Assembly (NCBI RefSeq): GCF_015500055.1
Contig: NZ_CP045492.1
Coordinates: 692,501-756,500 of the forward strand
DNA: 64,000 bases
Direction: 5' to 3'
Source: Mesorhizobium sp. NBSH29
GTDB lineage: Bacteria > Pseudomonadota > Alphaproteobacteria > Rhizobiales > Rhizobiaceae
Below the pieces are notes generated by a model that had not been told where the DNA came from, did not search any database, and saw only the letters and a list, made by a program, of their open reading frames with translations. Below, piece after piece: positions 31,945-40,592 of this stretch. The translations under genes were made by a program, and so were the position numbers. Within the stretch, counting starts at the first letter, position 1. Each line of letters begins with the position of its first letter.

Positions 31945-33129
31945 CTACTCGCCTTGTGGAGGTTTCGGCCCGTGGTCAAAATCGGCAGCACGAGTTAGGC
32001 CGGCCATCAGAAAAACGACCAAGAGCAGCAATGCAACGCCGACAAATACCGGCGCAAAGCCGACATACTGTCCCACAAACCCGATCAGGGATGGCGAGAC
32101 CAGGATACCGGAATAGCCCATCAATGTCACCACGCTGATGGCAGCCCCCGAGGCCAATCCCGGCTGGTTTCCCGCAGCGGAAAACAGGATCGGAATCATA
32201 TTGGCGATGCCCAAGCCTCCTACTGCAAAAGCTAAAATTACGAGCCATGGCCATGGCGAAAGTCCTGCAATGAGCATCCCCGTCGCTGCAACAAGGCTTG
32301 AGATGCGAAATGTTACCACCGCGCCGAACTTGTTACGTACGCCATCGCCCATGAAGCGCATCGCGGCCATCGCGCCAGAGAACGCAGCGAAGGCGAAGCC
32401 TGCGGTCGCGATTGTACTCCCCATCTCATCCCGAAGATAAAGCGCTGCCCAGTCGAGCACTGCTCCTTCTGAATTCATGGAAAGCAGCGCCATCAGACCC
32501 AGAAGGTAGACGGCAGGGCTCCGAGGCAACACGAATTTGCGGTGCTCCTGCGCGACAGGAATGTCCGCAGCGATTTCGCGGTAGGCCATGGCAACTAACG
32601 CACCGGCAAGCAATGTTACCAAAACCGCGTGGGGCAAATGGCCGAACCGCTGGATGACAAGGCCGCCCATGGCCCCGCCAAAGAAACCGCCAAGGCTCCA
32701 GAAGCCATGTGACGACGACATAATGGCGCGTAACAGCTTCCGCTCCACCGTCACCGCGTTGGCATTCATGGCCACGTCCATGGCGCCTATCATGCCGCCA
32801 AACACAAACAGCGCGCACGCGGTCAGCGCCACATTCGGAGCGAGTGCCACCAGCAAAAGTCCAAACACGCAGGCTACACCGAACATACGCACGACCCATT
32901 GGGAACCGTGCCGGGCGATTAGATGACCAGCCCAAGCCATGGACAGCACAGCACCGGCCCCAAATCCCAAAATCATGAACCCAAGCGTGAAAGACGTAAT
33001 GCCCAGACGCGCTACAAGCACGGGAATTTGCGGTGCCCAACTGCCGGTCAGAAAACCGTTGGCAAAGAACATCGCACCGACCGCCCAGCGCGCGCGGGTC
33101 GTGATGGCAGCAGGAACCGTTAAATCCAT
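31945..33129 (-). CDS. MFS transporter (YbjJ/fucose permease-like)
   Basis: A 394-aa protein with twelve hydrophobic helices. The N-terminal FFANGFLTGSWAPQIPVLVARLGIT and the RHGSQWVVRMFGVA loop after TM2 place it near the YbjJ/FucP-like branch of MFS. Substrate unknown; sugars or aromatic compounds are possible. It is convergent with the small charged gene and lies 31 bases after pyc on the same strand, so read-through from pyc is possible. Confidence 0.87.
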   Translation of the reverse strand: MDLTVPAAITTRARWAVGAMFFANGFLTGSWAPQIPVLVARLGITSFTLGFMILGFGAGAVLSMAWAGHLIARHGSQWVVRMFGVACVFGLLLVALAPNVALTACALFVFGGMIGAMDVAMNANAVTVERKLLRAIMSSSHGFWSLGGFFGGAMGGLVIQRFGHLPHAVLVTLLAGALVAMAYREIAADIPVAQEHRKFVLPRSPAVYLLGLMALLSMNSEGAVLDWAALYLRDEMGSTIATAGFAFAAFSGAMAAMRFMGDGVRNKFGAVVTFRISSLVAATGMLIAGLSPWPWLVILAFAVGGLGIANMIPILFSAAGNQPGLASGAAISVVTLMGYSGILVSPSLIGFVGQYVGFAPVFVGVALLLLVVFLMAGLTRAADFDHGPKPPQGE

Positions 33130-33160
33130 TGAATACCTGAATTTAGAGCCTCAAAACCCG

Positions 33161-36100
33161 CTATTCTTCAACCGCATACACGACCAGCAGGTCTTTGGCG
33201 TCAATCTGGTCCCCAGTCTTGACCAGCACTTCCGCAATGGTTCCGTCGCGTTCGGAATGAAGGGCGGTTTCCATTTTCATGGCCTCGATTGACAGCAACA
33301 CGTCGCCTGCCTTCACGGCCTGGCCTGCTGCAATCGCGAGCGTAGAAACCACACCGGGCATCGGTGCGCCGACATGCGCCTCGTTTCCAACTTCGGCCTT
33401 GCGCCTTGCCTTGGACGCGGACCCACCATGCGCGCGGTCTGGAACCTTTACGCGGCGCGGCTGGCCGTTGAGTTCGAAGAACACGGTGACCATGCCCTTG
33501 TCGTCCACATCGCCAACGGCAAAGCAACGGATCACAAGGGTCTTGCCGCGCTCGAGATCGACGAAAATCTCGTCCTGCGGTTTCATCCCGTAGAAGTATA
33601 CCGACGTTGGCAGCACGCTGACAGGACCATAGGTTTCCTGAGCACCGGCAAAATCTGTGAAGACTTTCGGGTACATCAGCCATGATGCGAACTCGAATTC
33701 GGTGAGCTTGCGTTCCAGCTTGGCCTCTATCTCCTCGCGGCTTTTGGTCAGATCCGCTTCCTCGAGAAGAGATCCGGGCCGGACCGTCACCGGCTTGTCG
33801 CCCTTGAGCGCCTTTTTCTGTAACGCGTCCGGCCAACCGCCCGGCGATTGACCAAGATCGCCACGCAGCATGGAAACGACCGAATCCGGGAAAGCGATGT
33901 CCTTGGCCGGGTTCTCCACATCGGCGACGCTCAGATCCTGGCTGATCATCATGAGCGCCATGTCTCCGACAACCTTGGACGAAGGCGTGACCTTGACGAT
34001 ATCGCCAAACATTAAATTGACGTCATGATAGGCCTGCGCCACTTCATGCCAGCGGGTCTCGAGCCCGAGCGAGCGGGCCTGTTCCTTCAGGTTGGTAAAC
34101 TGCCCGCCCGGCATTTCGTGCAGATACACCTCCGAGGCGGGACCCTTGAGATCGCTCTCGAACGCAACATACTGGTTGCGTACCGCCTCCCAGTAAAACG
34201 AGATGCGGCGGATCCATTCCGGGTCGAGGCCCGGATCACGCTCATGACCCTTCAGAGCCTCGACGATCGAACCGAGGCAAGGCTGCGAGGTGTTGCCCGA
34301 CAGCGCGTCCATGGCGGCATCGATGGCATCAACGCCATTGTCGACCGCGGCCAGAACGGAGGCAGCCGAGATGCCCGAAGTATCATGCGTGTGGAAATGC
34401 AGCGGCAGGTCCGTCGCTTCCCGCAGTGCTTTAAATAATACCCGGGCTGCCCCAGGCTTGAGCAGTCCTGCCATGTCCTTGACGGCGATGATGTGCGCGC
34501 CTGCCTTTTCAAGCTCCTGCGCCAGGCTGACATAATAGTTAAGGTCGTATTTGGAGCGGAGAGGGTCGAGGATATTTCCTGTGTAGCAGATTGCCGCTTC
34601 GCAAAGCTTATCCTCTTCCAGGACGGCATCCATAGACACGCGCATGTTTTCGACCCAGTTGAGGCAATCGAAAACGCGGAACAGATCGATTCCGCCCAGT
34701 GCTGCCTGCCGGACGAAATGCTTCACCACATTGTCCGGGTAATTCGTGTAGCCGACGCCGTTGGCGCCGCGAAGCAGCATCTGCAGCAAAATGTTGGGCG
34801 CACCCTGACGCACCAGTGAGAGCCGCTCCCACGGATCCTCGGTAAGGAAGCGCATGGCGACGTCGAAGGTAGCGCCACCCCAACATTCGAGCGAGAACAT
34901 ATTTGGCAGCGAGCGCCCATAGACACCGGCGATGCGGGCGATATCGTGTGTACGCATGCGCGTAGCCAGCAGCGATTGGTGGCCGTCGCGCATCGTCGTG
35001 TCTGTGACCAGAACCTGCTTCTGTTCACGCATCCAGCCAGCGAATTTTTTCGGACCGAGATCATCGAGCAGCTGCTTGGTGCCCGGCGTAATCGGTTTGT
35101 CGACATAGGGCACCGCCGGAAGCGCGATGTCTTCCTTCGGCCTTGGCCTGCCACGCGTCTCTGGATGGCCGTTCACGGTCACGTCGGCAAGGTAGGTCAA
35201 AAGCTTGGTAGCGCGATCCTGCCGCTTGACCTGCGCAAACAGTTCCGGCGTCGTGTCGATGAACTTGGTCGTGTAGCTATTATCGCGAAACGCCGGATGC
35301 GTGATGATCGCTTCCAGGAATGTAAGGTTTGTTGCCACCCCGCGAATACGGAACTCGCGCAATGCCCGGTGCATACGCGCAATCGTCTCTTCCGGCGTCG
35401 GCGCCCAGGCAGTAACTTTTTCCAGCAGCGGATCATAAAAGCGGGTAATCACCGCGCCCGAATAGGCGGTCCCCCCATCCAGCCGGATGCCGAAGCCGGT
35501 GGCACCACGATAGGCGGTGATGCGGCCATAATCGGGAATAAAATTTTGCTCGGGATCTTCGGTGGTAATCCGGCATTGAAGCGCATGACCGTTAAGCCGG
35601 ATGTCTGCCTGCGCCGGAACTCCCGAGGCAGGCGTGCCAATGGCTGCACCCTCGAGGATATGAATCTGAGCCTTGACGATGTCGATGCCGGTAACCTGTT
35701 CGGTAACCGTATGCTCCACCTGGATACGCGGATTGACCTCAATGAAATAGAATTTGCCGGTGTCGGCATCCATCAAGAACTCAACAGTTCCGGCGCCGAC
35801 ATAGCTGGTCTCCTGCGCGATCTTGAGCGCATAGCCACACAGTTCGGCGCGTTGAGCGGCGTCAAGATAGGGCGCTGGCGCGCGTTCCACCACCTTCTGG
35901 TTCCGTCGCTGGACGGAGCAATCGCGCTCAAACAGATGAACGGCATTGCCATGCGTGTCACCCAATACCTGAACCTCGACATGGCGCGCGCGCTCGATCA
36001 GCTTTTCGAGATAGACCTCGTCCTTTCCAAACGCCGCCATGGCTTCACGCTTGCCTTCGGTAACCTCGCGCAGAAGATCCGCCTCAGTGCGGATGGCACG

Positions 36101-36628
36101 CATGCCGCGCCCGCCGCCACCCCAGGATGCCTTGAGCATGACTGGATAACCGATTTCGGCAGCCATCTTCTTGATCTGTTCGCCATCGTCCGGCAGGGGC
36201 GTGGTTGCAGGCACGACCGGTACGCCTACCTCGATCGCAAGATTGCGCGCCGCTACCTTGTTACCGAGTCGGCGCATCGTGTCGGGCCGCGGCCCGATAA
36301 AGATGATTCCTTCAGCTTCGCAAGCATCTGCAAACTCGGGGCTCTCCGATAGCAACCCGTAGCCTGGATGGATCGCATCGGCTCCAGAAAGCTTTGCCGC
36401 GCGCATCACTTCCTCAATCGAAAGATAGCTCTCGATGGGTCCAAGATCGCGTTCCAGATGCGGGCCCCGGCCAACCTGGTAGCTCTCGTCGGCCTTGAAC
36501 CTGTGTAGCGCGTACTTGTCCTCCTCCGCCCATATCGCAACCGTTTTGATCCCAAGTTCATTGGCGGCTCGAAATACGCGGATGGCAATTTCAGACCGAT
36601 TGGCGACAAGCAGTTTCTTTATGCGCAC
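33161..36628 (-). CDS. pyc: Pyruvate carboxylase
   Basis: Biotin enzyme that refills oxaloacetate from pyruvate. The 1155-aa single chain carries an N-terminal biotin carboxylase (VANRSEIAIRVFRAANELGI, ATP-grasp loop KASWGGGGRGMR). A central carboxyltransferase barrel follows (VTDTTMRDGHQSLLATRMRT, then HTHDTSGISAASVLAAVDNG). The C-terminal biotinyl domain contains EAMKM, with Lys1118 as the biotin site. The start is GTG with a weak ribosome site; this N-terminus fits the family. No PycR-type regulator is adjacent. Confidence 0.98.
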   Translation of the reverse strand: MRIKKLLVANRSEIAIRVFRAANELGIKTVAIWAEEDKYALHRFKADESYQVGRGPHLERDLGPIESYLSIEEVMRAAKLSGADAIHPGYGLLSESPEFADACEAEGIIFIGPRPDTMRRLGNKVAARNLAIEVGVPVVPATTPLPDDGEQIKKMAAEIGYPVMLKASWGGGGRGMRAIRTEADLLREVTEGKREAMAAFGKDEVYLEKLIERARHVEVQVLGDTHGNAVHLFERDCSVQRRNQKVVERAPAPYLDAAQRAELCGYALKIAQETSYVGAGTVEFLMDADTGKFYFIEVNPRIQVEHTVTEQVTGIDIVKAQIHILEGAAIGTPASGVPAQADIRLNGHALQCRITTEDPEQNFIPDYGRITAYRGATGFGIRLDGGTAYSGAVITRFYDPLLEKVTAWAPTPEETIARMHRALREFRIRGVATNLTFLEAIITHPAFRDNSYTTKFIDTTPELFAQVKRQDRATKLLTYLADVTVNGHPETRGRPRPKEDIALPAVPYVDKPITPGTKQLLDDLGPKKFAGWMREQKQVLVTDTTMRDGHQSLLATRMRTHDIARIAGVYGRSLPNMFSLECWGGATFDVAMRFLTEDPWERLSLVRQGAPNILLQMLLRGANGVGYTNYPDNVVKHFVRQAALGGIDLFRVFDCLNWVENMRVSMDAVLEEDKLCEAAICYTGNILDPLRSKYDLNYYVSLAQELEKAGAHIIAVKDMAGLLKPGAARVLFKALREATDLPLHFHTHDTSGISAASVLAAVDNGVDAIDAAMDALSGNTSQPCLGSIVEALKGHERDPGLDPEWIRRISFYWEAVRNQYVAFESDLKGPASEVYLHEMPGGQFTNLKEQARSLGLETRWHEVAQAYHDVNLMFGDIVKVTPSSKVVGDMALMMISQDLSVADVENPAKDIAFPDSVVSMLRGDLGQSPGGWPDALQKKALKGDKPVTVRPGSLLEEADLTKSREEIEAKLERKLTEFEFASWLMYPKVFTDFAGAQETYGPVSVLPTSVYFYGMKPQDEIFVDLERGKTLVIRCFAVGDVDDKGMVTVFFELNGQPRRVKVPDRAHGGSASKARRKAEVGNEAHVGAPMPGVVSTLAIAAGQAVKAGDVLLSIEAMKMETALHSERDGTIAEVLVKTGDQIDAKDLLVVYAVEE

Positions 36629-36722
36629 CTGGCAGGCTCCGTTGGGGAAGTAGGCAGAAACTGCTTAGCCTCGAAAATGCTGCGGTGCAAACATCTTCGT
36701 CCAGCACCGCGTTGCACGCAAG

Positions 36723-36750
36723 AAAAATGCCCGGCGCAAGCGCCGGGCAT
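36723..36750 (-). terminator. Rho-independent terminator of the livJ-like gene
   Basis: On the minus strand GCCCGGCG (plus 36741-36748) pairs with CGCCGGGC (plus 36729-36736) across a CTTG loop, then five T follow (plus-strand A at 36723-36727). It lies 25 bases after the stop of the substrate-binding protein gene. Textbook intrinsic terminator. Confidence 0.93.
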
Positions 36751-36774
36751 CCATTCCCGAAAAGATTCGGATGT

Positions 36775-37890
36775 TTACTGCTGAATGTAGGTGTACTTGC
36801 CGTCGTCGCCCTTCTTCCATTCATACATAACGTAGCCGGGAGCCGTGGAGTCACCCTTTTCGTCGAACGACATGTCGCCGAGGACGGTCTTGAACGGACC
36901 CTTCGTCCGCATAGCTTCTGCCACCTTCACGGGGTCATTTGTACCTGCTGCATTAGCAGCAGCTGCGATCGACTGCATCGCTGCATAGGAGTAGAGCGTA
37001 TAGGCTTCCGGCTCAAAGCCCTGAGCGCGGAACTTCTCGACCAGATCCTTGTTTGCAGGGGCAAGGCGTGGATCTGGACCGAACGTGTTCAACGTTCCCG
37101 CAACTGCATCACCGGCAATCGATGCCAGTTCGTTCGACACAATACCGTCGCCCGATACTAGCGTAGCCTTGAGGCTCTGATCCGCCAGCTGACGGATGAT
37201 CAGGCCGGCTTCCGTGTGGAGGCCACCCCAATAAACGATGGAAACGCCCGCCTCCTTCATCTTGGCGATCAGCGCCGAGAAATCCTTGTCGCCAACATTG
37301 ACACCTTCATACATGGCTTCTGTCAGACCAGCGCCATTCATGGCCTTCTTGGTCTCATCAGCCAGACCCTGTCCGTAAGGTGTCTTGTCGTGGATGATGG
37401 CAATCTTTGCGTCCTTGAACTTCTCTGCCAGATAAGCGCCCGCAATAGTGCCCTGCTGATCGTCACGGCCGCAGGTACGGAACGTGTTCTTCAGACCACG
37501 TTCGGTGAAAGTCGGGTTGGTAGAAGCTGGCGTGACCTGCATGATGCCGTTCTCGGCGTAGACTTCGGAAGCCGGAATTGAGACGCCGGAGTTGAAATGA
37601 CCGACAACGAACTTGACACCATCAGCTACGAACTTATTGGCGACAGAGATGCCCTGCTTTGGATCGGAACTGTCGTCGCCCAAAGCGATCTTGATCTGCT
37701 CGCCATTCATGCCGCCATTGGCATTGATTTCAGCAGCTGCGGCTTCCGCGCCTTTTTGCAACTGGGCACCAAACGCGGCGTTGGCTGATGTGAGCGGGCC
37801 GGCAACACCGACCAGTACGTCCGCCCATGCGTTGCCGCTAAACGCAACAAGTGCGGTCAGCGCAACTGCGGACAACAGTGACTTTTTCAT
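36775..37890 (-). CDS. Branched-chain amino acid ABC transporter substrate-binding protein (LivJ/BraC type)
   Basis: Periplasmic binding protein of a hydrophobic amino-acid transporter. The 371-aa product has a signal peptide ([19 protein letters not shown]) cut before [16 protein letters not shown]. Family motifs include GALDDSSDP-like (here [20 protein letters not shown]) and [21 protein letters not shown]. It contains two cysteines, one in [11 protein letters not shown]. It is last in the order of the liv gene group, separated from the small membrane gene by a 164-base gap with an inverted repeat, and followed by a strong terminator. High expression from its own promoter is likely. Confidence 0.95.
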   Translation of the reverse strand: MKKSLLSAVALTALVAFSGNAWADVLVGVAGPLTSANAAFGAQLQKGAEAAAAEINANGGMNGEQIKIALGDDSSDPKQGISVANKFVADGVKFVVGHFNSGVSIPASEVYAENGIMQVTPASTNPTFTERGLKNTFRTCGRDDQQGTIAGAYLAEKFKDAKIAIIHDKTPYGQGLADETKKAMNGAGLTEAMYEGVNVGDKDFSALIAKMKEAGVSIVYWGGLHTEAGLIIRQLADQSLKATLVSGDGIVSNELASIAGDAVAGTLNTFGPDPRLAPANKDLVEKFRAQGFEPEAYTLYSYAAMQSIAAAANAAGTNDPVKVAEAMRTKGPFKTVLGDMSFDEKGDSTAPGYVMYEWKKGDDGKYTYIQQ

Positions 37891-37989
37891 AGAATAACTC
37901 CCATTAAACTAAGGTGAGCTTGGATTTCCCGTATCATGCGACCCACCCATCTCGCAGACGGTATAGAATGCCGATTTCCCGGCACTTGT

Positions 37990-38016
37990 CACGCCGATTT
38001 GATCCAAATCAGCGTG
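37990..38016. promoter_or_regulatory. 27-bp interrupted inverted repeat upstream of the livJ-like gene
   Basis: CACGC-C-GATTTG-ATC-CAAATC-A-GCGTG: arms at 37990-38001 and 38005-38016 are complementary except for one position (C against A). It is the only strong dyad in the gap between the DUF6867-like gene and livJ, 100 bases before the livJ start. It may be an operator or a transcript-end structure; no T run follows. A second small dyad, TGCCG/CGGCA, is at 37969-37984. Confidence 0.5.
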
Positions 38017-38054
38017 AATGGTGAATGCGCGAAGCCAAACGTGCAGATTTGCGT

Positions 38055-38402
38055 TCAGTTTTTCGACTTCCACGAAAGAAGAGAGGTCCGCTCGTATAGC
38101 CAGCTATACTGGCTGACCATCTGGTCAGCGCGCGTATAACGGAAACCGAACGTGCCGATGATCAGAAGCACGACCGCATCAACCAGATAGAAGTGCAGCG
38201 AGAACATCGTGCCGTTGAAGAGCGCATGATGGATAAATCGCACCGCAATGCCCAGCAACATAAGATAAAGGATAAGCGACGGATAGGAGCGCCAGGTCTG
38301 TGCACAGGCGCGTCCGGTCATCCATGCTGCCCACCCACCAAGCAGGCAGGTGACGAAGAAAAATTGTAAAATAGAGGGTTCCTCGTAGAGAATTCCCTGC
38401 AT
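38055..38402 (-). CDS. Small integral membrane protein in the liv operon (DUF6867-like)
   Basis: A 115-aa protein with three hydrophobic stretches (FFFVTCLLGGWAAWMTG, LILYLMLLGIAVRFIHHALF and FYLVDAVVLLIIGTFGFRY), ending in a soluble tail. AGGAGGAG precedes the ATG, which lies 13 bases after the livF stop, so it is translated as part of the operon. I recall this gene between livF and livJ in other Rhizobiales (family DUF6867), but no function is known. It could be an accessory subunit of the transporter. Confidence 0.78.
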   Translation of the reverse strand: MQGILYEEPSILQFFFVTCLLGGWAAWMTGRACAQTWRSYPSLILYLMLLGIAVRFIHHALFNGTMFSLHFYLVDAVVLLIIGTFGFRYTRADQMVSQYSWLYERTSLLSWKSKN

Positions 38403-38415
38403 GGTAGTTCTCCTC

Positions 38416-39144
38416 CTAGTGCCTGCCGCCTTCGAGATATGCTGCGCGAACTTCCGGGTCGGCCAGCAACTCCTTGCCGGTACCGCTCATCGTCACCTTC
38501 CCGTTGACCATGACATAGCCGCGGTCGGCGAGTTTCAGCGCACCGAATGCGTTTTGCTCGACAAGAAACACGGTCAGGCCCTGCGATTTGTTTAGTTCCC
38601 GGATCGCGTCAAAGATCTGTTTAACAATCAGCGGCGCCAGGCCAAGCGAAGGTTCGTCCAGCAGCAAAAGTTTAGGCCGCGCCATCAGCGCACGCCCGAT
38701 AGACAACATCTGCTGTTCGCCCCCCGAGAGCGTACCCCCGCGTTGGACAATCCGTTCCTTGAGGCGAGGAAACAGCGTGAACACCTTCTCCACGTCCTCA
38801 TCGAAGTACTCCAGATTGTCGAGGCTGGCGCCCATCTGGAGGTTTTCTTTGACCGTCATCCGCGGGAAGATCCGGCGGCCTTCTGGCGACTGGGCGATCC
38901 GCATGCGCGCGATTTCATGCGTTGGCATTTCGGTGATGTCAGTGCCCGCAAATATCACCTTGCCGGTCCGCGCCCGTGGCGAGCCGAATATGGTCATCAT
39001 GAGGGTCGACTTGCCAGCTCCGTTGGCCCCGATGAGGGCAACGATCTCGCCCTCGTTGACGACCACATCGACGCCGCTGAGCGCACGGATGTTCCCGTAG
39101 TAAGTCTCTACATTCTCGACTGTGAGCAGCGCTTTGGCGGCCAT
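38416..39144 (-). CDS. livF: Branched-chain amino acid ABC transporter ATP-binding protein LivF
   Basis: One of two ATPases of the LIV-type importer. 242 aa from the ATG at 39144, which overlaps the livG stop (TAATG). Walker A is GANGAGKST, the signature is TLSGGEQQMLSIGRAL, and Walker B is LLLLDEPSLGLAP. Length and the VENVETYYGNIRALSGVDV start are typical of LivF. A longer frame reaches into livG but adds only unrelated residues. Confidence 0.95.
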   Translation of the reverse strand: MAAKALLTVENVETYYGNIRALSGVDVVVNEGEIVALIGANGAGKSTLMMTIFGSPRARTGKVIFAGTDITEMPTHEIARMRIAQSPEGRRIFPRMTVKENLQMGASLDNLEYFDEDVEKVFTLFPRLKERIVQRGGTLSGGEQQMLSIGRALMARPKLLLLDEPSLGLAPLIVKQIFDAIRELNKSQGLTVFLVEQNAFGALKLADRGYVMVNGKVTMSGTGKELLADPEVRAAYLEGGRH

Positions 39145-40592
39145 TATTTGCGTCCCCCGCGCTTGGTGGTATTGGCTAGTGCAGCACTTTGCTTCGCCAG
39201 AACCTTGGCCTGGCTGCGCCAATCTTCGCGCTCGATGCGACCGTCAAAAGCCAGATAGGCTTCTGCTGCCTCGATATCGGACTTCTTCCACGCTGCAATC
39301 TGATCAAAATGGAAGATGCCGTGTTGATTGAGCTTGCGCTCGTTGACCGGCCCAATGCCCTTGATGTCGACGAGGCGGTCAGCCTTGCCGCCACGCGGTG
39401 CTTTCAACGTGTTGGACAACGTTTTTGCTGAGGCAGCAGCTGAAGGCTTGGCAGGTTTGCCAGTTACGGGAGGTTTTGCCGAAGCGGACGCCTTGGACGC
39501 TGCGGCCGTAGAATGTTTTTTGGCAGACGTTGCCGCTTTGGCTGACAGAGCACCGCTGGCGCGCGCTGCGCGCGCTTCCACTTGGCCCGACTTGGATGCG
39601 CTACGGGAGACCGTAATACGCTCACCATGCGAATCGCTGTGGCCGATCGTGTCGCTCACAGCCCCCGCCATCATTGAAGAGGACGATCTTGGGCCGTGTG
39701 CGCGATCCGGCTCAGCATCGAATTTTTCGATGACATCTTCATCGCCAACTTCTGTGAGTGCAGTCTCCACCTCATCATCGTCGACGCCAAGATATGCCGC
39801 GATTACTTTGGGATCGTTCTTGACTGATGTCGGGTCGCCATCGGAGATCTTGCGACCGTATTCCAGCACCACGACATGGTCTGAAATTTCCATGACCACC
39901 GACATGTCGTGCTCGATCAGCAGGATTGATGTGCCCGTCGTGTCCTTGACGTCGTTGAGTAGCGCGTTCAGTGCGGCGGACTCGCGCGGGTTTAGCCCTG
40001 CCGCAGGCTCGTCGAGGCAAAGGAGCTCCGGCCCCGTGCACATAGCGCGGGCAATTTCCAGCCGGCGTTGTGCACCATAGGGAAGATCCCCCGCCGGATC
40101 ATCGGCGCGATCAATAAGTTCAGCTTTTTCGAGCCAGAATTTTGCCAGTTCGACCGACTTTTCGGATGCCTTGGCATAGCTGCCTATGCCCAGAAGTCCA
40201 AGGAACGTATAGCCCGACGCCACCATAAGCTTGTTGTGTTGGGCAACCAGAAGGTTTTCCAGAACCGTCATTCCCGAGAACAGACGGATATTCTGGAAGG
40301 TCCGGGCGACCTTCGCCTTGGCGGTGATCTGGAAATCGGGCATCCGCTCCAAAAGGTAAGTTTCACCGCCCTTGCGGGTCATGGTGATCATCCCCTCAGT
40401 TGGCTTGTAGAAACCAGTGATGCAATTGAAGACCGTAGTCTTGCCGGCTCCGTTGGGGCCGATCAGCGCGGTGATCTCCCCGCGCCTGGCCTCGAAGGAC
40501 AGATCGCCAATGGCCACGAGCCCGCCGAACTTCATCGAAAGATGCTCAACCTTGAGGATGGCGTCTTTCACGGGTTTTTCCGCCTTGGCCAT
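39144..40592 (-). CDS. livG: LivG-type ABC ATPase fused to a C-terminal helix-hairpin-helix domain
   Basis: ATPase of the LIV-type importer, but 482 aa instead of the usual 255-290. Residues 1-275 are a normal LivG: Walker A GPNGAGKTT at 45-53, the degenerate signature PYGAQRRLEIARA at 171-183 (usual for LivG), Walker B LLCLDEPAAG at 190-199, and the H-loop His228. Residues 276-405 are acidic, then Ala/Ser/Lys-rich low complexity. Residues 406-482 (RLVDIKGIGPVNERKLNQHG, IFHFDQIAAW, DWRSQAKVLAK) form a helix-hairpin-helix domain. It resembles the one at the end of some rhizobial NuoE and related proteins. The stop overlaps livF and the start overlaps livM, so it is one gene and not a sequencing join. 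Confidence 0.93.
   Translation of the reverse strand: MAKAEKPVKDAILKVEHLSMKFGGLVAIGDLSFEARRGEITALIGPNGAGKTTVFNCITGFYKPTEGMITMTRKGGETYLLERMPDFQITAKAKVARTFQNIRLFSGMTVLENLLVAQHNKLMVASGYTFLGLLGIGSYAKASEKSVELAKFWLEKAELIDRADDPAGDLPYGAQRRLEIARAMCTGPELLCLDEPAAGLNPRESAALNALLNDVKDTTGTSILLIEHDMSVVMEISDHVVVLEYGRKISDGDPTSVKNDPKVIAAYLGVDDDEVETALTEVGDEDVIEKFDAEPDRAHGPRSSSSMMAGAVSDTIGHSDSHGERITVSRSASKSGQVEARAARASGALSAKAATSAKKHSTAAASKASASAKPPVTGKPAKPSAAASAKTLSNTLKAPRGGKADRLVDIKGIGPVNERKLNQHGIFHFDQIAAWKKSDIEAAEAYLAFDGRIEREDWRSQAKVLAKQSAALANTTKRGGRK

Noticed and set aside
34946-36352. Plus-strand open frame (468 codons) opposite pyruvate carboxylase
   Set aside because: Shadow of the pyc gene; no ribosome site or family motif.
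38098-38128. Two overlapping hairpins (AGCCAG/CTGGCT and CTGACCA/TGGTCAG)
   Set aside because: They lie inside the coding region of the DUF6867-like gene and are explained well enough by codon choice; no T run or regulatory position.
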